The notes beneath the pieces were generated by a model, which made no database searches, was not told where the DNA came from, and saw only the letters and a program-made list of their open reading frames with translations. Shown here in pieces: positions 25,739 to 35,891 of a stretch of 64,000 bases of DNA. Position 1 is the first letter of the stretch, and each line of letters begins with the position of its first letter. Source of the stretch: Amycolatopsis acidiphila (GTDB lineage: Bacteria > Actinomycetota > Actinomycetes > Mycobacteriales > Pseudonocardiaceae); the NCBI RefSeq assembly GCF_021391495.1, contig NZ_CP090063.1, positions 6,820,001 through 6,884,000 on the forward strand. The letters are read 5' to 3'. The position numbers were made by a program, and so were the translations under genes.

Positions 25739-26029
25739 ATGGCGAAGCTACTGAGCGAGGACGAGATCATGGAGGCGCTGACGAGGCTGCCGCACTGGAA
25801 GCGCGAAGGGGACGCGCTCGAGCGCACGGCCGAGCTGGGCAGCTTCCCGCAGGCGATCCAGGTGGTGAACCGGGTCGCGGAGGTCGCGGAGGGCGCGGAC
25901 CATCATCCCGACATCGACATCCGCTGGCGGACCCTGGTGTTCCGGCTGAGCACGCACTCGGCCGGCGGGCTGACCGAGAAGGACGTCTCCCTGGCGGGCG
26001 AGATCGACGGGATAGTCGACGACCTGTGA
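25739..26029 (+). CDS. Pterin-4a-carbinolamine dehydratase
   Basis: 96 residues matching the PCD/DCoH family, which dehydrates 4a-hydroxytetrahydrobiopterin and in bacteria sometimes serves other pterin or molybdopterin roles. The active-site His pair is in ADHHPDIDIRW, preceded by FPQAIQVVNRVAEVAE and followed by LSTHSAGGLTEKDVSLA. The ATG at 25739 abuts a GGAGGG. It is divergent from the thiamine operon with only about 32 bp between its ATG and the riboswitch, so the operon's promoter probably overlaps this gene's 5' end. No phenylalanine hydroxylase gene is nearby. Confidence 0.93.
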   Translation: MAKLLSEDEIMEALTRLPHWKREGDALERTAELGSFPQAIQVVNRVAEVAEGADHHPDIDIRWRTLVFRLSTHSAGGLTEKDVSLAGEIDGIVDDL

Positions 26030-26092
26030 TCTCGGCTACCGCGGCAACATCCCGCGGGGTGTCCTGCGTTGCCCTGGTGGAGGGAACGCACG

Positions 26093-26401
26093 ATGTCGAA
26101 GATCTTGTTCTTGTCGAAGGCCGCTGGGGTCGCGGTGGTGTCGGCGGTGCTGTTGTTCGGGCTGTTGCCGAGCGCCGTCGCTGAGGCGGTGGCCTTGCCC
26201 GGCGGCGTCGCTACGGGCGTTGTCGCGGACGCACCCCAGGACACGACGCCCAGGGCAGTCACTCCCCGAGGCGGCGCCGCGGTGCAGCCCACGAGCGAAA
26301 CCCGCGCGATCGTCGTCGGCGGGCTGTCGTTCGTGCTGATGATCGCTGCCGCAGGGGCGGTTCTCTGGCACACGGCACGAAGTCGGCACCCCGGAGAGTG
26401 A
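26093..26401 (+). CDS. Small secreted or membrane protein (102 aa)
   Basis: A short basic N-terminus and hydrophobic segment (residues 9-30, ending PSAVAEAVA) look like a signal peptide or anchor. A Pro/Thr/Gly linker follows, and a second hydrophobic helix (about 73-93) ends in HTARSRHPGE. The ATG at 26093 has GGAGGG eleven bases upstream. I do not recognise a family. The layout of exported N-part, short linker and C-terminal helix is that of a small envelope protein. It precedes an even smaller membrane protein on the same strand. Confidence 0.6.
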   Translation: MSKILFLSKAAGVAVVSAVLLFGLLPSAVAEAVALPGGVATGVVADAPQDTTPRAVTPRGGAAVQPTSETRAIVVGGLSFVLMIAAAGAVLWHTARSRHPGE

Positions 26402-26482
26402 TTTCCGACACAGGGCAGTAACGGGCGCCTTGATCAAGGCGGTTTCACCGGCGGAAAAGCCCGCTGCAACCCAGGGAACGCC

Positions 26483-26590
26483 ATGAACAGCACCGCCCCC
26501 GTCCTGTCCGCGACCCAGCGCGCGTGGATCGCCGTCACCGCCACCACGATCACCCTGCTGGCCGTCATCCTGCTCGGCTTCGCCGCCTGA
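26483..26590 (+). CDS. 35-residue single-helix membrane peptide
   Basis: The ORF encodes a polar head (MNSTAPVLSATQRAW) and one hydrophobic helix ending in LLGFAA. An AGGG lies six bases before the ATG, and a perfect hairpin terminator begins 16 bases after the stop. The flanking signals support it as a real gene although it is very short. No family is recognised. The bases before its ATG (AGGGAACGC) are the same as those before the 102-residue gene upstream. Confidence 0.55.
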   Translation: MNSTAPVLSATQRAWIAVTATTITLLAVILLGFAA

Positions 26591-26605
26591 GCCTCTGAGG
26601 TTCGC

Positions 26606-26628
26606 CGGGAGCCCTTCTCGGGCTCCCG
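26606..26628 (+). terminator. Hairpin after the small membrane-peptide gene
   Basis: CGGGAGCCC, loop TTCT, then the complementary GGGCTCCCG. It lies 16 bases after the stop at 26590. There is no long T-run, so efficiency is uncertain. Confidence 0.6.
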
Positions 26629-27163
26629 ACACCACTTTCCGCATCGGCATCTCGCTCCCCGGCGCGTCACACCTTCGCGGCCACGCCGCGCGCGATCGAC
26701 CGCCGTGCCCCCGCGTCACTCGACGCACCTCGGGGGGTCGGCTGAACCTCGAGCCGACCCGCGTCCGTACTCCGGTTTCGACACCCGCGCCGTCGCCCAC
26801 TTTTCTCTACGCGACCGCGCCGCTTGCCAAGCGCCACCTCCGCAGGCCACCCGCCGCGCCGCCCGTGCCGCACCACCTCCGCCACTGCGTGCCCCGCCAC
26901 GCCACCTCTGCCGCGCCACCGGCCAAGCGGGACGTCCGGCGCCACTGGCCAAGCGCCACCTCCGCGCCACTCCGGCACCGCCTCCGCCACCGCAGCCCAA
27001 GCGCCACCTCCGCCACCAGCGCCTCTCGATGCGCCTGTTGATCTGTGCCGCTTCTCACGGACTAGTGACTTCGTGTTGTCCGATTCGTAATGTGGCGTCG
27101 GTTCAGCCAATAACGAGCTGGTAACAAACCAATTACCAGCAGTATCGGAAATGGTGCTCGACA
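26629..27163. other. Gene-free stretch with degenerate Pro/Ala-codon-like repeats
   Basis: No convincing gene is seen in this interval. Open frames in it have a composition unlike the neighbouring genes and no ribosome site. Its main content is a C-rich, G-poor (plus strand) tract with repeats of CAAGCGCCACCTCCGC from about 26826 to 27013. The last 100 bases are comparatively AT-rich and probably carry the promoter of the secreted protein gene at 27164. Confidence 0.6.
26826..27013. repeat. Spaced direct repeats of an 18-base unit
   Basis: The unit GCCAAGCGCCACCTCCGC occurs at 26826-26843 and 26948-26965, and as CCCAAGCGCCACCTCCGC at 26996-27013; a degenerate copy starts near 26921 (GGCCAAGCGGGACGTCC). 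The sequence between them is similarly rich in GCCAC and CTCCGC. Spacing is irregular. Confidence 0.65.
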
Positions 27164-27814
27164 ATGGTGGGTCGACATAGGTCAAGATCACGGGCGCGCA
27201 TTCTGCCGACCGTGGTCGCACTGGCGGCGGCTTTTCTCCTGGGGTTCACGATCTGGATCGCGGGAGGACCACGGCACGATGACACCCCGAGCCTGGCGGC
27301 CGCCGAGATGAAGGCCCCGGCCCCAGTCTCGACGTCCGCCACGACCACGACGCCGCCCCCGACGACGGTCCCACCACCGTCAACGACCACCCCTCGGCCG
27401 TCCACCACAACACCGAAGACCAGCACGAAGCCGACGACGATGGCGGCCGTCGGTCACGCGTGTTCATCCGTCCTGGCCGGTGCCCAGCCCCAGGTCGCGC
27501 AGGCGGGCAACTACCTCAAGGCGATGTTCGGCGTCGACACGGTTCTCGGCCGCGCCGCCCGTGGCGGCGAAAGCGACCATCCCGACGGCCTGGCCCTGGA
27601 TTTCATGGTCGACACCGCGACGGGAAACAAGCTGGCCGATTACGTCCTGTCGAACCAGTCGCGCCTCGGTGTGAAATACGTGATCTGGCGCCAGCGCTAT
27701 AACGACGGAAACGGCTGGTCGGCAATGGAAGATCGCGGCAGCACCACCGCCAACCATTACGACCATGTGCACGTGTCGTTCAAGTCCAGCGCCAAAGCTT
27801 CGGTCACCTGCTGA
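27164..27814 (+). CDS. Secreted protein with a peptidase-like C-terminal domain
   Basis: 216 residues: a basic N-terminus and a signal/anchor helix (about 13-33), a Thr/Pro-rich wall-spanning linker (about 56-92), then a compact domain. That domain has SDHPDGLALDFMV and NHYDHVHVSF, the His/Asp pattern of zinc-dependent peptidoglycan peptidase folds (M15-related, as in the ARB-07466-type C-terminal domain of actinobacterial wall proteins). Two cysteines could form a disulfide. A wall-hydrolase role is likely, but the precise bond cut is not known. Confidence 0.85.
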   Translation: MVGRHRSRSRARILPTVVALAAAFLLGFTIWIAGGPRHDDTPSLAAAEMKAPAPVSTSATTTTPPPTTVPPPSTTTPRPSTTTPKTSTKPTTMAAVGHACSSVLAGAQPQVAQAGNYLKAMFGVDTVLGRAARGGESDHPDGLALDFMVDTATGNKLADYVLSNQSRLGVKYVIWRQRYNDGNGWSAMEDRGSTTANHYDHVHVSFKSSAKASVTC

Positions 27815-27956
27815 CCGCCCCGTCGACAGTCGGGCACGACCAGAGCAAATTCGAGCCCGCCGCAGGAATCAGAGGTTGAAGCGGAGTAGATCGCGACCTG
27901 CGGAAGCGCTGACGATCAACGAAACGGTGTCGATCTCGGCTTGGCTCGGGCGTTAC

Positions 27957-28418
27957 TCAACTCCCCCTGCCAAGCACGATCTTGTCGCCCTGAATGAACG
28001 GAGCTTGGACCACGAAGTGCAGGTAGTCGTCCGAGCTGTCGATGAACGTGTGGCTCTCGCCTGGTTCGACCACCAGCATGTCCCCGGCCCGCAGGCGCAC
28101 CTCCCGCCCATCGACGACGGCGACGCTGTCGCCCCGGGCGACGAGATATGCCTCGTTCATGTGGTCGTGCCGGTGAGGGTCGTTCACGCCCTGGTCGGCC
28201 CAGCCGATCACGACCGGAACCAGCGAGTTCCACGGGCCCACGAACCAGCCTTTACCGCCTGCCGACTTGCTCGCGTGATTCAGGATCGTCGGCCTATGGT
28301 GCCCTGCCCCCGCTGCGGTCGGCAGCGTCCGTTCCGGCAGGTCGATCGTGGCATTGACGGGCTGGTGGAGTTCGGGAATCAGCCCAAGATCGAAGGCGAC
28401 TCCAGCGACCGTGGACAC
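27957..28418 (-). CDS. Cupin-domain protein
   Basis: 153 residues with a single cupin_2 barrel. Motif 1 metal ligands are in PHRHDHMNEAYLVARG and motif 2 is PGESHTF. The N-terminal half (WFVGPWNSLVPV) is extra to the barrel. A GTG at 28418 is the first start; ribosome-site support is weak. It is convergent with the secreted protein and lies downstream of ychF on the same strand. Substrate and reaction are not evident. Confidence 0.8.
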   Translation of the reverse strand: MSTVAGVAFDLGLIPELHQPVNATIDLPERTLPTAAGAGHHRPTILNHASKSAGGKGWFVGPWNSLVPVVIGWADQGVNDPHRHDHMNEAYLVARGDSVAVVDGREVRLRAGDMLVVEPGESHTFIDSSDDYLHFVVQAPFIQGDKIVLGRGS

Positions 28419-28501
28419 GACGCTCTTGGTCGGTCACTCTGCCGAACAACTGACGAATCCAGAAGCCGCCTAGGACTCTGACCAGGGCAAACGGCCCCGA
28501 C

Positions 28502-29584
<1,083 letters not shown>

Positions 29585-29709
29585 GGACGAACAGTCTAGT
29601 TGCGCCACGCGGGCACCCCGGCCGCCGGTGCGCCCGCCGCTTTCCGCTGGTCATCGCTCTGTCGGATTTCCGCCAGTCAAGCGCCTGACCTGCTGGCAGT
29701 ATCGGACAC

Positions 29710-31182
29710 ATGACAGCCGTAGCCATCCCCGCCGGACAGGCGCTCTGGCGTGACGCCGAGCGTTGCTACCGGGCGGTCGCGTCCCGTGATGCTCGCTTCG
29801 ACGGGCAGTTCATCGTGGCCGTCAAGACCACGGGCATCTACTGCCGGCCGTCCTGCCCCGCACTCACCCCCAAGGCCGCCAACGTGCGGTTCTACCCGAC
29901 CTCCGCCGCCGCGCAGGCGGGCGGCTTCCGCGCCTGCCGGCGCTGCCTCCCCGACGCGGTCCCGGGATCGCCCGAGTGGAACCTCCGAGCCGACCTCGTC
30001 GCCCGCGCCATGCGCCTGATCGCAGACGGTGTCGTCGAGCGCGAAGGCGTGCCTGGCCTGGCGCACCGGCTCGGCTACTCCGAGCGTCAGCTCGGCCGTG
30101 TGCTCACGGCGGAGCTTGGCGCGGGCCCGCTGGCGCTGGCCCGTGCCCACCGCGCCCATTCGGCCCGGCTGCTCATCGAGTTGTCCGAGCTGCCGCTGGC
30201 CGACGTCGCGTTCGCGGCCGGATTCGCCAGCATCCGCCAGTTCAACGACACCATCCGCGAGGTCTTCGCGCGCACTCCGTCGCAGCTGCGCGCGTCGGCC
30301 ACCGCGTCGCGGGGACGTCCGGATCGCGCGCACGCCGACGAGACGACCGGCACCAGGCTGAGCCTGCGCCTGCCGTATCGCCGGCCGTACGACGCCACCG
30401 GCATCTTCGGCTTCCTCTCGGCCCGGGCGGTATCGGGCGTCGAGTGGGCCGAAGACGGCGGCTACGGCCGCACCCTGCGCCTGTCGCACGGGTCGGCGAG
30501 CATCTCGCTCACCCCGCAGGACGGGCACATCCGGTGCGAGCTGCAGCTGGCGGACGTCCGCGACCTGGGCAGCGCCGTCGCGCGCACCCGCCGCCTCCTC
30601 GACCTCGACGCCGACCCCGAGGCCGTGCTGCGCGTGCTCAGCGCGGACCCAGCTCTCGCACCGGCCGTGGCGGCGGCGCCCGGTATGCGGGTGCCCGGCT
30701 CGGTCGACGGCCCGGAACTCCTGCTCCGAGCCATGCTCGGGCAACAGGTGTCCGTCGCCGCCGCGCGAACGGCAGCGGGCCGCCTCGCGGAAGCCCTCGG
30801 CGAGCAGCTTCCCTGGGGCACTCTGTTCCCGGCACCCGAGGCCGTCGCCGAGCGCGGACGCGAGGTCCTGCGCGGACCGAAACGCCGGGTCGAGGCGATC
30901 TGCGCGGCTGCCGAGGCCATGGCGTCGGGCGCCGTCGACGTGCACGTCGGCCGCGACGCCGACGAGCTCCGCGCGGAGCTACTCGCCCTGCCCGGCGTCG
31001 GCCCGTGGACCGCCGACTACGTACTCATGCGCGTGCTCGGCGCCCCGGACCTGCTGCTCGCCGACGACCTGGTGGTCCGCAAGGGCGCGGCCGCACTGGG
31101 CATCACCGACCTCACCCAGCACTCCCAGGGCTGGCGCCCCTGGCGTTCCTACGCCGGCATGTACCTCTGGCGCAGCGCCTGA
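29710..31182 (+). CDS. alkA: Ada-type regulator fused to AlkA DNA glycosylase
   Basis: 490 residues in three parts. The N-terminal Ada zinc domain carries the methyl-acceptor Cys in TTGIYCRPSCP and the second Cys pair in CRRC. An AraC-type helix-turn-helix follows (about 95-200). The C-terminal AlkA 3-methyladenine glycosylase has helix-hairpin-helix LPGVGPWTADY and the catalytic Asp in LLADDLVVRKG. It would sense methyl phosphotriesters, activate the adaptive response and excise alkylated bases in one protein, a fusion found in other actinobacteria. ogt follows after a 32-nt gap. Confidence 0.95.
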   Translation: MTAVAIPAGQALWRDAERCYRAVASRDARFDGQFIVAVKTTGIYCRPSCPALTPKAANVRFYPTSAAAQAGGFRACRRCLPDAVPGSPEWNLRADLVARAMRLIADGVVEREGVPGLAHRLGYSERQLGRVLTAELGAGPLALARAHRAHSARLLIELSELPLADVAFAAGFASIRQFNDTIREVFARTPSQLRASATASRGRPDRAHADETTGTRLSLRLPYRRPYDATGIFGFLSARAVSGVEWAEDGGYGRTLRLSHGSASISLTPQDGHIRCELQLADVRDLGSAVARTRRLLDLDADPEAVLRVLSADPALAPAVAAAPGMRVPGSVDGPELLLRAMLGQQVSVAAARTAAGRLAEALGEQLPWGTLFPAPEAVAERGREVLRGPKRRVEAICAAAEAMASGAVDVHVGRDADELRAELLALPGVGPWTADYVLMRVLGAPDLLLADDLVVRKGAAALGITDLTQHSQGWRPWRSYAGMYLWRSA

Positions 31183-31214
31183 ACCAGTCCGAGACTCACC
31201 TGAAGGAGAAATCC

Positions 31215-31724
31215 ATGAGCATCGCCCACTGGTCCACCACGGACACACCCATCGGTCCCTTCACGGCCGTCGTCGCGTCCGACGGTGCCGTCCTGGCGTC
31301 CGGCTGGACCGCCGACCTCGACAAGCTGACCCCGCAGATCTCCCGTTCGCTCGTTCCGGGCGAGCTACGCGAGAAGCGTGACCTGGGCGCGGTCAGCGCC
31401 GCGGTCCGGCGCTACCACGGGGGCGAGCTGGACGCGATCGACGACATTCCGGTCCGCCAGCGTTCCGGCGAGTTCCTGCAGCACGCTTGGGACGTGCTGC
31501 GGACGGTTCCGGCGGGCAAGCCGGTGACCTACAGCGAGTACGCCGAGCTGGCCGGTCGGCCCGCGGCCATCCGGGCGGCCGCGTCCGCCTGCGCCCGCAA
31601 CTCGGCGGCGCTGTTCGTGCCCTGTCACAGGGTGCTGCGCATCGGTGGCGCGTTGGGCGGCTTCCGCTGGGGTGTCGAGGCCAAGCGCTGGCTGCTCGAC
31701 CACGAGTCACCCGAGCTGCGCTGA
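31215..31724 (+). CDS. ogt: O6-methylguanine-DNA methyltransferase
   Basis: 169 residues. The suicidal acceptor Cys is in VPCHRVL, with the wing GALGGFRWGVEAKRWLLDHE after it and the recognition helix PVTYSEYAELAGRPAAIRAA before it. It directly repairs O6-alkylguanine. The ATG at 31215 has AAGGAGAA. It follows the Ada-AlkA gene in one operon and is convergent with sbcC, with two bases between the stops. Confidence 0.96.
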   Translation: MSIAHWSTTDTPIGPFTAVVASDGAVLASGWTADLDKLTPQISRSLVPGELREKRDLGAVSAAVRRYHGGELDAIDDIPVRQRSGEFLQHAWDVLRTVPAGKPVTYSEYAELAGRPAAIRAAASACARNSAALFVPCHRVLRIGGALGGFRWGVEAKRWLLDHESPELR

Positions 31725-31726
31725 GC

Positions 31727-34687
31727 TCACATCTGCACCTCCAGGGTCGATCCGGTCCGCGCCTTGCGCACCCGCAACCGGGTGGGGATGCGCTGACGCA
31801 GCTCCTCGACGTGCGAGACCAGGCCGACGACCCTGCCTCCCGCGCGAAGCTCGTCGAGGATGTCCATCACGACGTCGAGGGTTTCGGCGTCCAGCGTGCC
31901 GAAACCCTCGTCGACGAACAGGGTGTCCAGCAGGGCTCCCCCGGTCTCGGCGGCGACCACGTCCGCAAGGCCGAGCGCGAGCGCGAGCGAGGCCAGGAAC
32001 GACTCCCCGCCGGACAGTGTCTTGGCGGGCCGGACCGTGCCGGAGTAGTCGTCCAGCACGTCCAGCGCGAGGCCGCCCTTGGTGCCGTGCGCGCCGGCCC
32101 GGTCGGAGTGCATGAACGAGTAGCGCCCCTGGCTCATCGCCTGCAACCGCGCGGTCGCGGCCAGCCCGATCTCCTCGAGCCGGGCCGCGAGGACGTAGGA
32201 ACGCAACGACATCCGACGTGCGTTCTGGCCCTTGCCGTTGATCACCTCGGTCAGCGCGTCGAGCTCGGCGAACTCCTCCTCCAGCGGCCTGATCGCCTCG
32301 GTCGCCGCCGATAGCCGCCCAGCCAGAGTCTCCAGCTCGTCCGCACGGGTGGCGGATGCGCGCAGGCCGGCTACCGCTGCTTCGGCATCATCCCGCGCCG
32401 CTTTCGCAGCCGTGGCCGCCGATTCGACGTCTACCTGGTCGTCTGGAGACACCCCGACGAGCTCGGGCTCCGCGAGGACCGCGCGCGCCGCAGCCTCCTC
32501 AGCCGCCGCCTGTGCGAGCCGTTTGTCCAGCACGGCCACCGTCTCGTCCGGCCGAGCCGCCGCCCGCATCTCCTCGATCGTGGTGAACTCCGCCTTGACC
32601 AGGCAGTCGCGCAGCTCTTCCCGGCGCTGCTCGAGCTGTTGTTCGGCGGTCACCCGCGTCAGGCGCGCTTCGGTGAGCGCGTCGAGAGCGCGCACTACCC
32701 CGTTGAGATACGCCCGGCGTGCCGCGACGTCCGGGTGCTCTCCGCGCGCCTTGTCCAGACGCCGAGCGCGTTCTTCCACCCTGTCCAGCAGTGTCCGCCG
32801 CCGAGTCTCCGCGGCGGTGGCGGCCTGCTCGGCGAACCGCAGCTTGTCGGTCAGCGACCTGGCCTCCGCCTCGGCGGACCGTGCTTCGCCGGCCAACCGC
32901 GCCCGCTGCTGGGCCTGGCTTTCGAGATCTGCCACCTGGCGCCGGAGCTGCCGCAGTTCGGCGTTCAGCTCCTCCTCATTGCGGCCACGCAAACGTTCGC
33001 GCAGCGCGGCAAGCGTGGTCTCGGCGTCGTGCTTCGCCGCCTCCGCCGCAGTACGCGCACGCTCGGCGCGGCTTTCCGCCGCCTCCGCCTCGGCTTCCTG
33101 CGTGCGGTCCACCGAACCCTCCGCAGGACGAGCAGGAGTCGGGTGGTCCGCCGCACCACAGACGGGACACGCCGCGCCGTCGACGAGTCCGGCCGCGAGT
33201 TCGGCCGCCATGCCCTCGAGCCGCAGCTCACGCAGCTTCAGCCGGTGCTCCCGCGCATCCTGGTGCTTGTCCGTCGCGGCACGTACGCGCTCCGCCGCCT
33301 CCTCGATCGCCTCCATCGCACGCGGCAACCCCGCCGCGTCCTGCAGCGCAGCGGCGAGTTCTGCCTGACGAGGACGTAGTCCGTCGAGCTGCACGGCTGC
33401 GGCGTTCGCGGCATCGAGCTGCTGCCGGAGTTCTTCGACGCGTTGCGGGATGCCATCCAGCTTCTCGGTGAGCACCAGGACGCTTGACCGCGCCTCTTCG
33501 GCCTTGTCGACGAGGTCGTCGATCTCCCGCCGGTCGCGTGCCTGCTGCTCGGCCTCGGCGACCAAGCCGGCGAGTGCACCGGCCTCTTCGCGCAGTTTCC
33601 CCGCGTGGCGCCGGAGCTCGACCGCGTCCGCATGGATTTCGGCGTAACCCGTGCCGGCGAGTTCGGACACACGGAGCTGTTCGGTGGTCCGGGCTTTCTC
33701 CAGCTCACTCGCGCATCGGTCCGCCTGCGCCGCCGCACCCACCACCGTCGCCGCGCGCCTGGCGGCTTCGAGCTCTGTCGTCCACCTGTCACGCTCGGGC
33801 TTCTGGTCGTCCAAAAGCGACAGTCGTCGGTGCGCGGAGCGCAACCGGTGTACCCGCTCAGCGGCCGTCCGTCGCTCCAGAAGCTGTTTCTCCGCTGCGT
33901 CCAAGGCAGACCGCGCCTGTTGCTCGGCTGTCCTGGCCGCAAGGACGGCTTGGGCAGCGCTCTCGCGCACTCCTGCGACCCACTCGGCGAGGTTCTCCTC
34001 CGGCGAGTCCTCCCGCGCGACCTGCGCGAAGCGCGCCACCCACTCACGCACGTTCTGCCGGCGCTGATCCAGCTCACGCCGTTTCTCGACACGCAGGTCA
34101 CGGAACCAGGCCTCGATCTCGGCAAACCGCTTGGTGCCGAACAACCTCTCGAGCAGTTTCTCCCGCTCGTCCGTCTCGGCACGCAGGAAACGCGCGAACT
34201 CCCCTTGCGGCAACAGGACGACCTGGAAGAACTGCTCCGAACTCATCCCGAGCAGGCCCTGAACGGTCCGGCTCACCTCGTCGATCCGTGCCAGGCCTTC
34301 GGCAGGATGGCCGTCAGGCACGCCGTCCAGCCAGGTGAGCGAGGCCTTGGCCTGCTGTGTGGTGGTGCCCTCGCCGCGGCGTTTCGGCCGCTGGTACTCC
34401 GGGCTGCGCACGAGCCGCATCCGCTGCCGCTGCACCGTCAGTTCGAGCACGACCTCGGTCGCTTCGTCCGGCTCCGCGAAGTCACACCGCAGCCGCTTCA
34501 CCTGCCCACGAGCACCCGGTACGACACCGAACAACGCGAACGCGACGGCGTCGAGCAGCGTTGTCTTGCCCGCACCGGTGTCCCCGTGCAGGAGGAACAG
34601 CCCGTCGGAACCGAGCGCGTCGAAATCGACGATCTCCCGTTTCCGGTACGGCCCGAACGCCACCACCTCCAGGCGATGCAGCCTCAT
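31727..34687 (-). CDS. sbcC: DNA-repair exonuclease subunit SbcC
   Basis: 986 residues of the SMC/Rad50 type. Walker A is in LLHGDTGAGKTTLLDAVAF near residue 40. Two long coiled-coil arms flank a zinc hook CPVCG near residue 505, and the C-terminal half has the signature LSGGESFLASLALALGLADV and LFVDEGFGTLDAE. With SbcD it opens DNA hairpins and processes blocked ends. Its ATG overlaps the sbcD stop by four bases. Confidence 0.96.
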   Translation of the reverse strand: MRLHRLEVVAFGPYRKREIVDFDALGSDGLFLLHGDTGAGKTTLLDAVAFALFGVVPGARGQVKRLRCDFAEPDEATEVVLELTVQRQRMRLVRSPEYQRPKRRGEGTTTQQAKASLTWLDGVPDGHPAEGLARIDEVSRTVQGLLGMSSEQFFQVVLLPQGEFARFLRAETDEREKLLERLFGTKRFAEIEAWFRDLRVEKRRELDQRRQNVREWVARFAQVAREDSPEENLAEWVAGVRESAAQAVLAARTAEQQARSALDAAEKQLLERRTAAERVHRLRSAHRRLSLLDDQKPERDRWTTELEAARRAATVVGAAAQADRCASELEKARTTEQLRVSELAGTGYAEIHADAVELRRHAGKLREEAGALAGLVAEAEQQARDRREIDDLVDKAEEARSSVLVLTEKLDGIPQRVEELRQQLDAANAAAVQLDGLRPRQAELAAALQDAAGLPRAMEAIEEAAERVRAATDKHQDAREHRLKLRELRLEGMAAELAAGLVDGAACPVCGAADHPTPARPAEGSVDRTQEAEAEAAESRAERARTAAEAAKHDAETTLAALRERLRGRNEEELNAELRQLRRQVADLESQAQQRARLAGEARSAEAEARSLTDKLRFAEQAATAAETRRRTLLDRVEERARRLDKARGEHPDVAARRAYLNGVVRALDALTEARLTRVTAEQQLEQRREELRDCLVKAEFTTIEEMRAAARPDETVAVLDKRLAQAAAEEAAARAVLAEPELVGVSPDDQVDVESAATAAKAARDDAEAAVAGLRASATRADELETLAGRLSAATEAIRPLEEEFAELDALTEVINGKGQNARRMSLRSYVLAARLEEIGLAATARLQAMSQGRYSFMHSDRAGAHGTKGGLALDVLDDYSGTVRPAKTLSGGESFLASLALALGLADVVAAETGGALLDTLFVDEGFGTLDAETLDVVMDILDELRAGGRVVGLVSHVEELRQRIPTRLRVRKARTGSTLEVQM

Positions 34688-35832
34688 GACTCACCCCTGC
34701 CCGCGGTTTCCAAGGCCCTGCGCAACAGTTTCTCCTCGCGCTCGGTGGGCGGCGTGCCCCGGCAGTCGTCGAGGAAGTTCCGCGCGATCTCGGTGTCCGA
34801 CCGGCCGCGCACCGCTTCCGCGTACCGCAGCGCCGCAGTCGTCTTTCCGTTCTCCGGCAGCCATTCCAGATGCACGGCGTACGGGAAACGCTCGCGCAGG
34901 CGGCGCATCGCATCGACCGGCCGCACGGAGTCCGTGAGCGTGACGGACAGATAACAGTCGGTCAGCTCGGCGTGCTCGTCGGCGCTGAGCAGCCAGTCGA
35001 TGCCTCCGGCGAGCTTCGCGAGCTTGCGCGGCACCGGCAATTCGTGCCGGCGCACCTCGGCGAGCCCACCGGCGTCGAAGTCCACCAGCCACACCGACTT
35101 CCGTTGCCGTGCCTCGGAAAACGAGTAGGCCAGCGGGCTTCCCGAGTAGCGTAGGTGCTCGGCCAGGGTCTGCGGCCCGTGCAGGTGCCCGAGTGCGACG
35201 TAGTCCACGCCGTCGAAGACCTCACCGCCGACCTGCTCCACGCCGCCGACCGCGATCGTGCGCTCGGACTCCGTTCCCTGCCCACCCGTGACGAAGGCGT
35301 GGGCGAGCACGACAGACCGGGTGCCGGGCTCTCGACCGGCCAGATCAGTTCGAATCCGGCGCATCGCCTCGGTGAGAACTCCGTTGTGCCCCTTGGCATC
35401 CGGCACGCCGAGCGCATGCCGTGCCGGTTCCGGTTCGAGGTATGGGATGCCGTAGATCGCGACCGGTCCGTGCTCGTCCTCCAGCAGCACGGGATCGGCG
35501 ATGCGGTCGACCGCGGTGCGCAGGTGCAGCCCGCCGGCTGCGGCGAAGTCCCCGAAGGCGCCCAGCCGTGGCGCGGAATCGTGGTTCCCGGACGTGATCA
35601 CCAACTGCGCGCCGGACTCGCGGAGCCTTGCCAGGGCACGGTTCGCGACCTGAACAGCTTCCGCGGACGGCACCGCACGGTCGTAGATGTCCCCGGACAC
35701 CAGCACGACGTCGACCGCCTCGGCGGCGACGAGGTCCGCGAGGTGACCGAGCACGGCGGCCTGCTCGGCGAGCAGATCAGCGCCGTGGAACGTGCGTCCG
35801 ACGTGCCAGTCGGAGGTGTGCAGGAATCTCAC
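34684..35832 (-). CDS. sbcD: DNA-repair exonuclease subunit SbcD
   Basis: 382 residues of the Mre11 calcineurin-like phosphoesterase family. Metal-binding motifs are LHTSDWHVGR, LVSGDIYDRA, TSGNHDS, LAHAFV and ALGHLHGPQ. The GTG at 35832 begins directly with the first phosphoesterase strand (VRFLHTSDWH); a longer reading adds a poorly conserved 54-residue head that would run through the LexA-type box region. It forms an operon with sbcC. Confidence 0.95.
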   Translation of the reverse strand: MRFLHTSDWHVGRTFHGADLLAEQAAVLGHLADLVAAEAVDVVLVSGDIYDRAVPSAEAVQVANRALARLRESGAQLVITSGNHDSAPRLGAFGDFAAAGGLHLRTAVDRIADPVLLEDEHGPVAIYGIPYLEPEPARHALGVPDAKGHNGVLTEAMRRIRTDLAGREPGTRSVVLAHAFVTGGQGTESERTIAVGGVEQVGGEVFDGVDYVALGHLHGPQTLAEHLRYSGSPLAYSFSEARQRKSVWLVDFDAGGLAEVRRHELPVPRKLAKLAGGIDWLLSADEHAELTDCYLSVTLTDSVRPVDAMRRLRERFPYAVHLEWLPENGKTTAALRYAEAVRGRSDTEIARNFLDDCRGTPPTEREEKLLRRALETAGRGES

Positions 35833-35891
35833 GTGGCCCAAGTTAAGGCCGAGCTCCGACAAAACCCCGGAGACATGCCGCAGTGGTTCAC

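Noticed and set aside
26667..27221. Minus-strand 184-codon frame over the repeat tract
   Set aside because: Gly/Ala/Arg composition comes from the C-rich repeats; there is no ribosome site, domain or conserved pattern.
27870..27950. Minus-strand tail reading EIDTVSLIVSASAGRDLLRF, with an end resembling the YchF C-terminus
   Set aside because: Only about 27 codons after a stop and no good start. The similarity to YchF is limited to a few residues, so a duplicated gene end cannot be supported.
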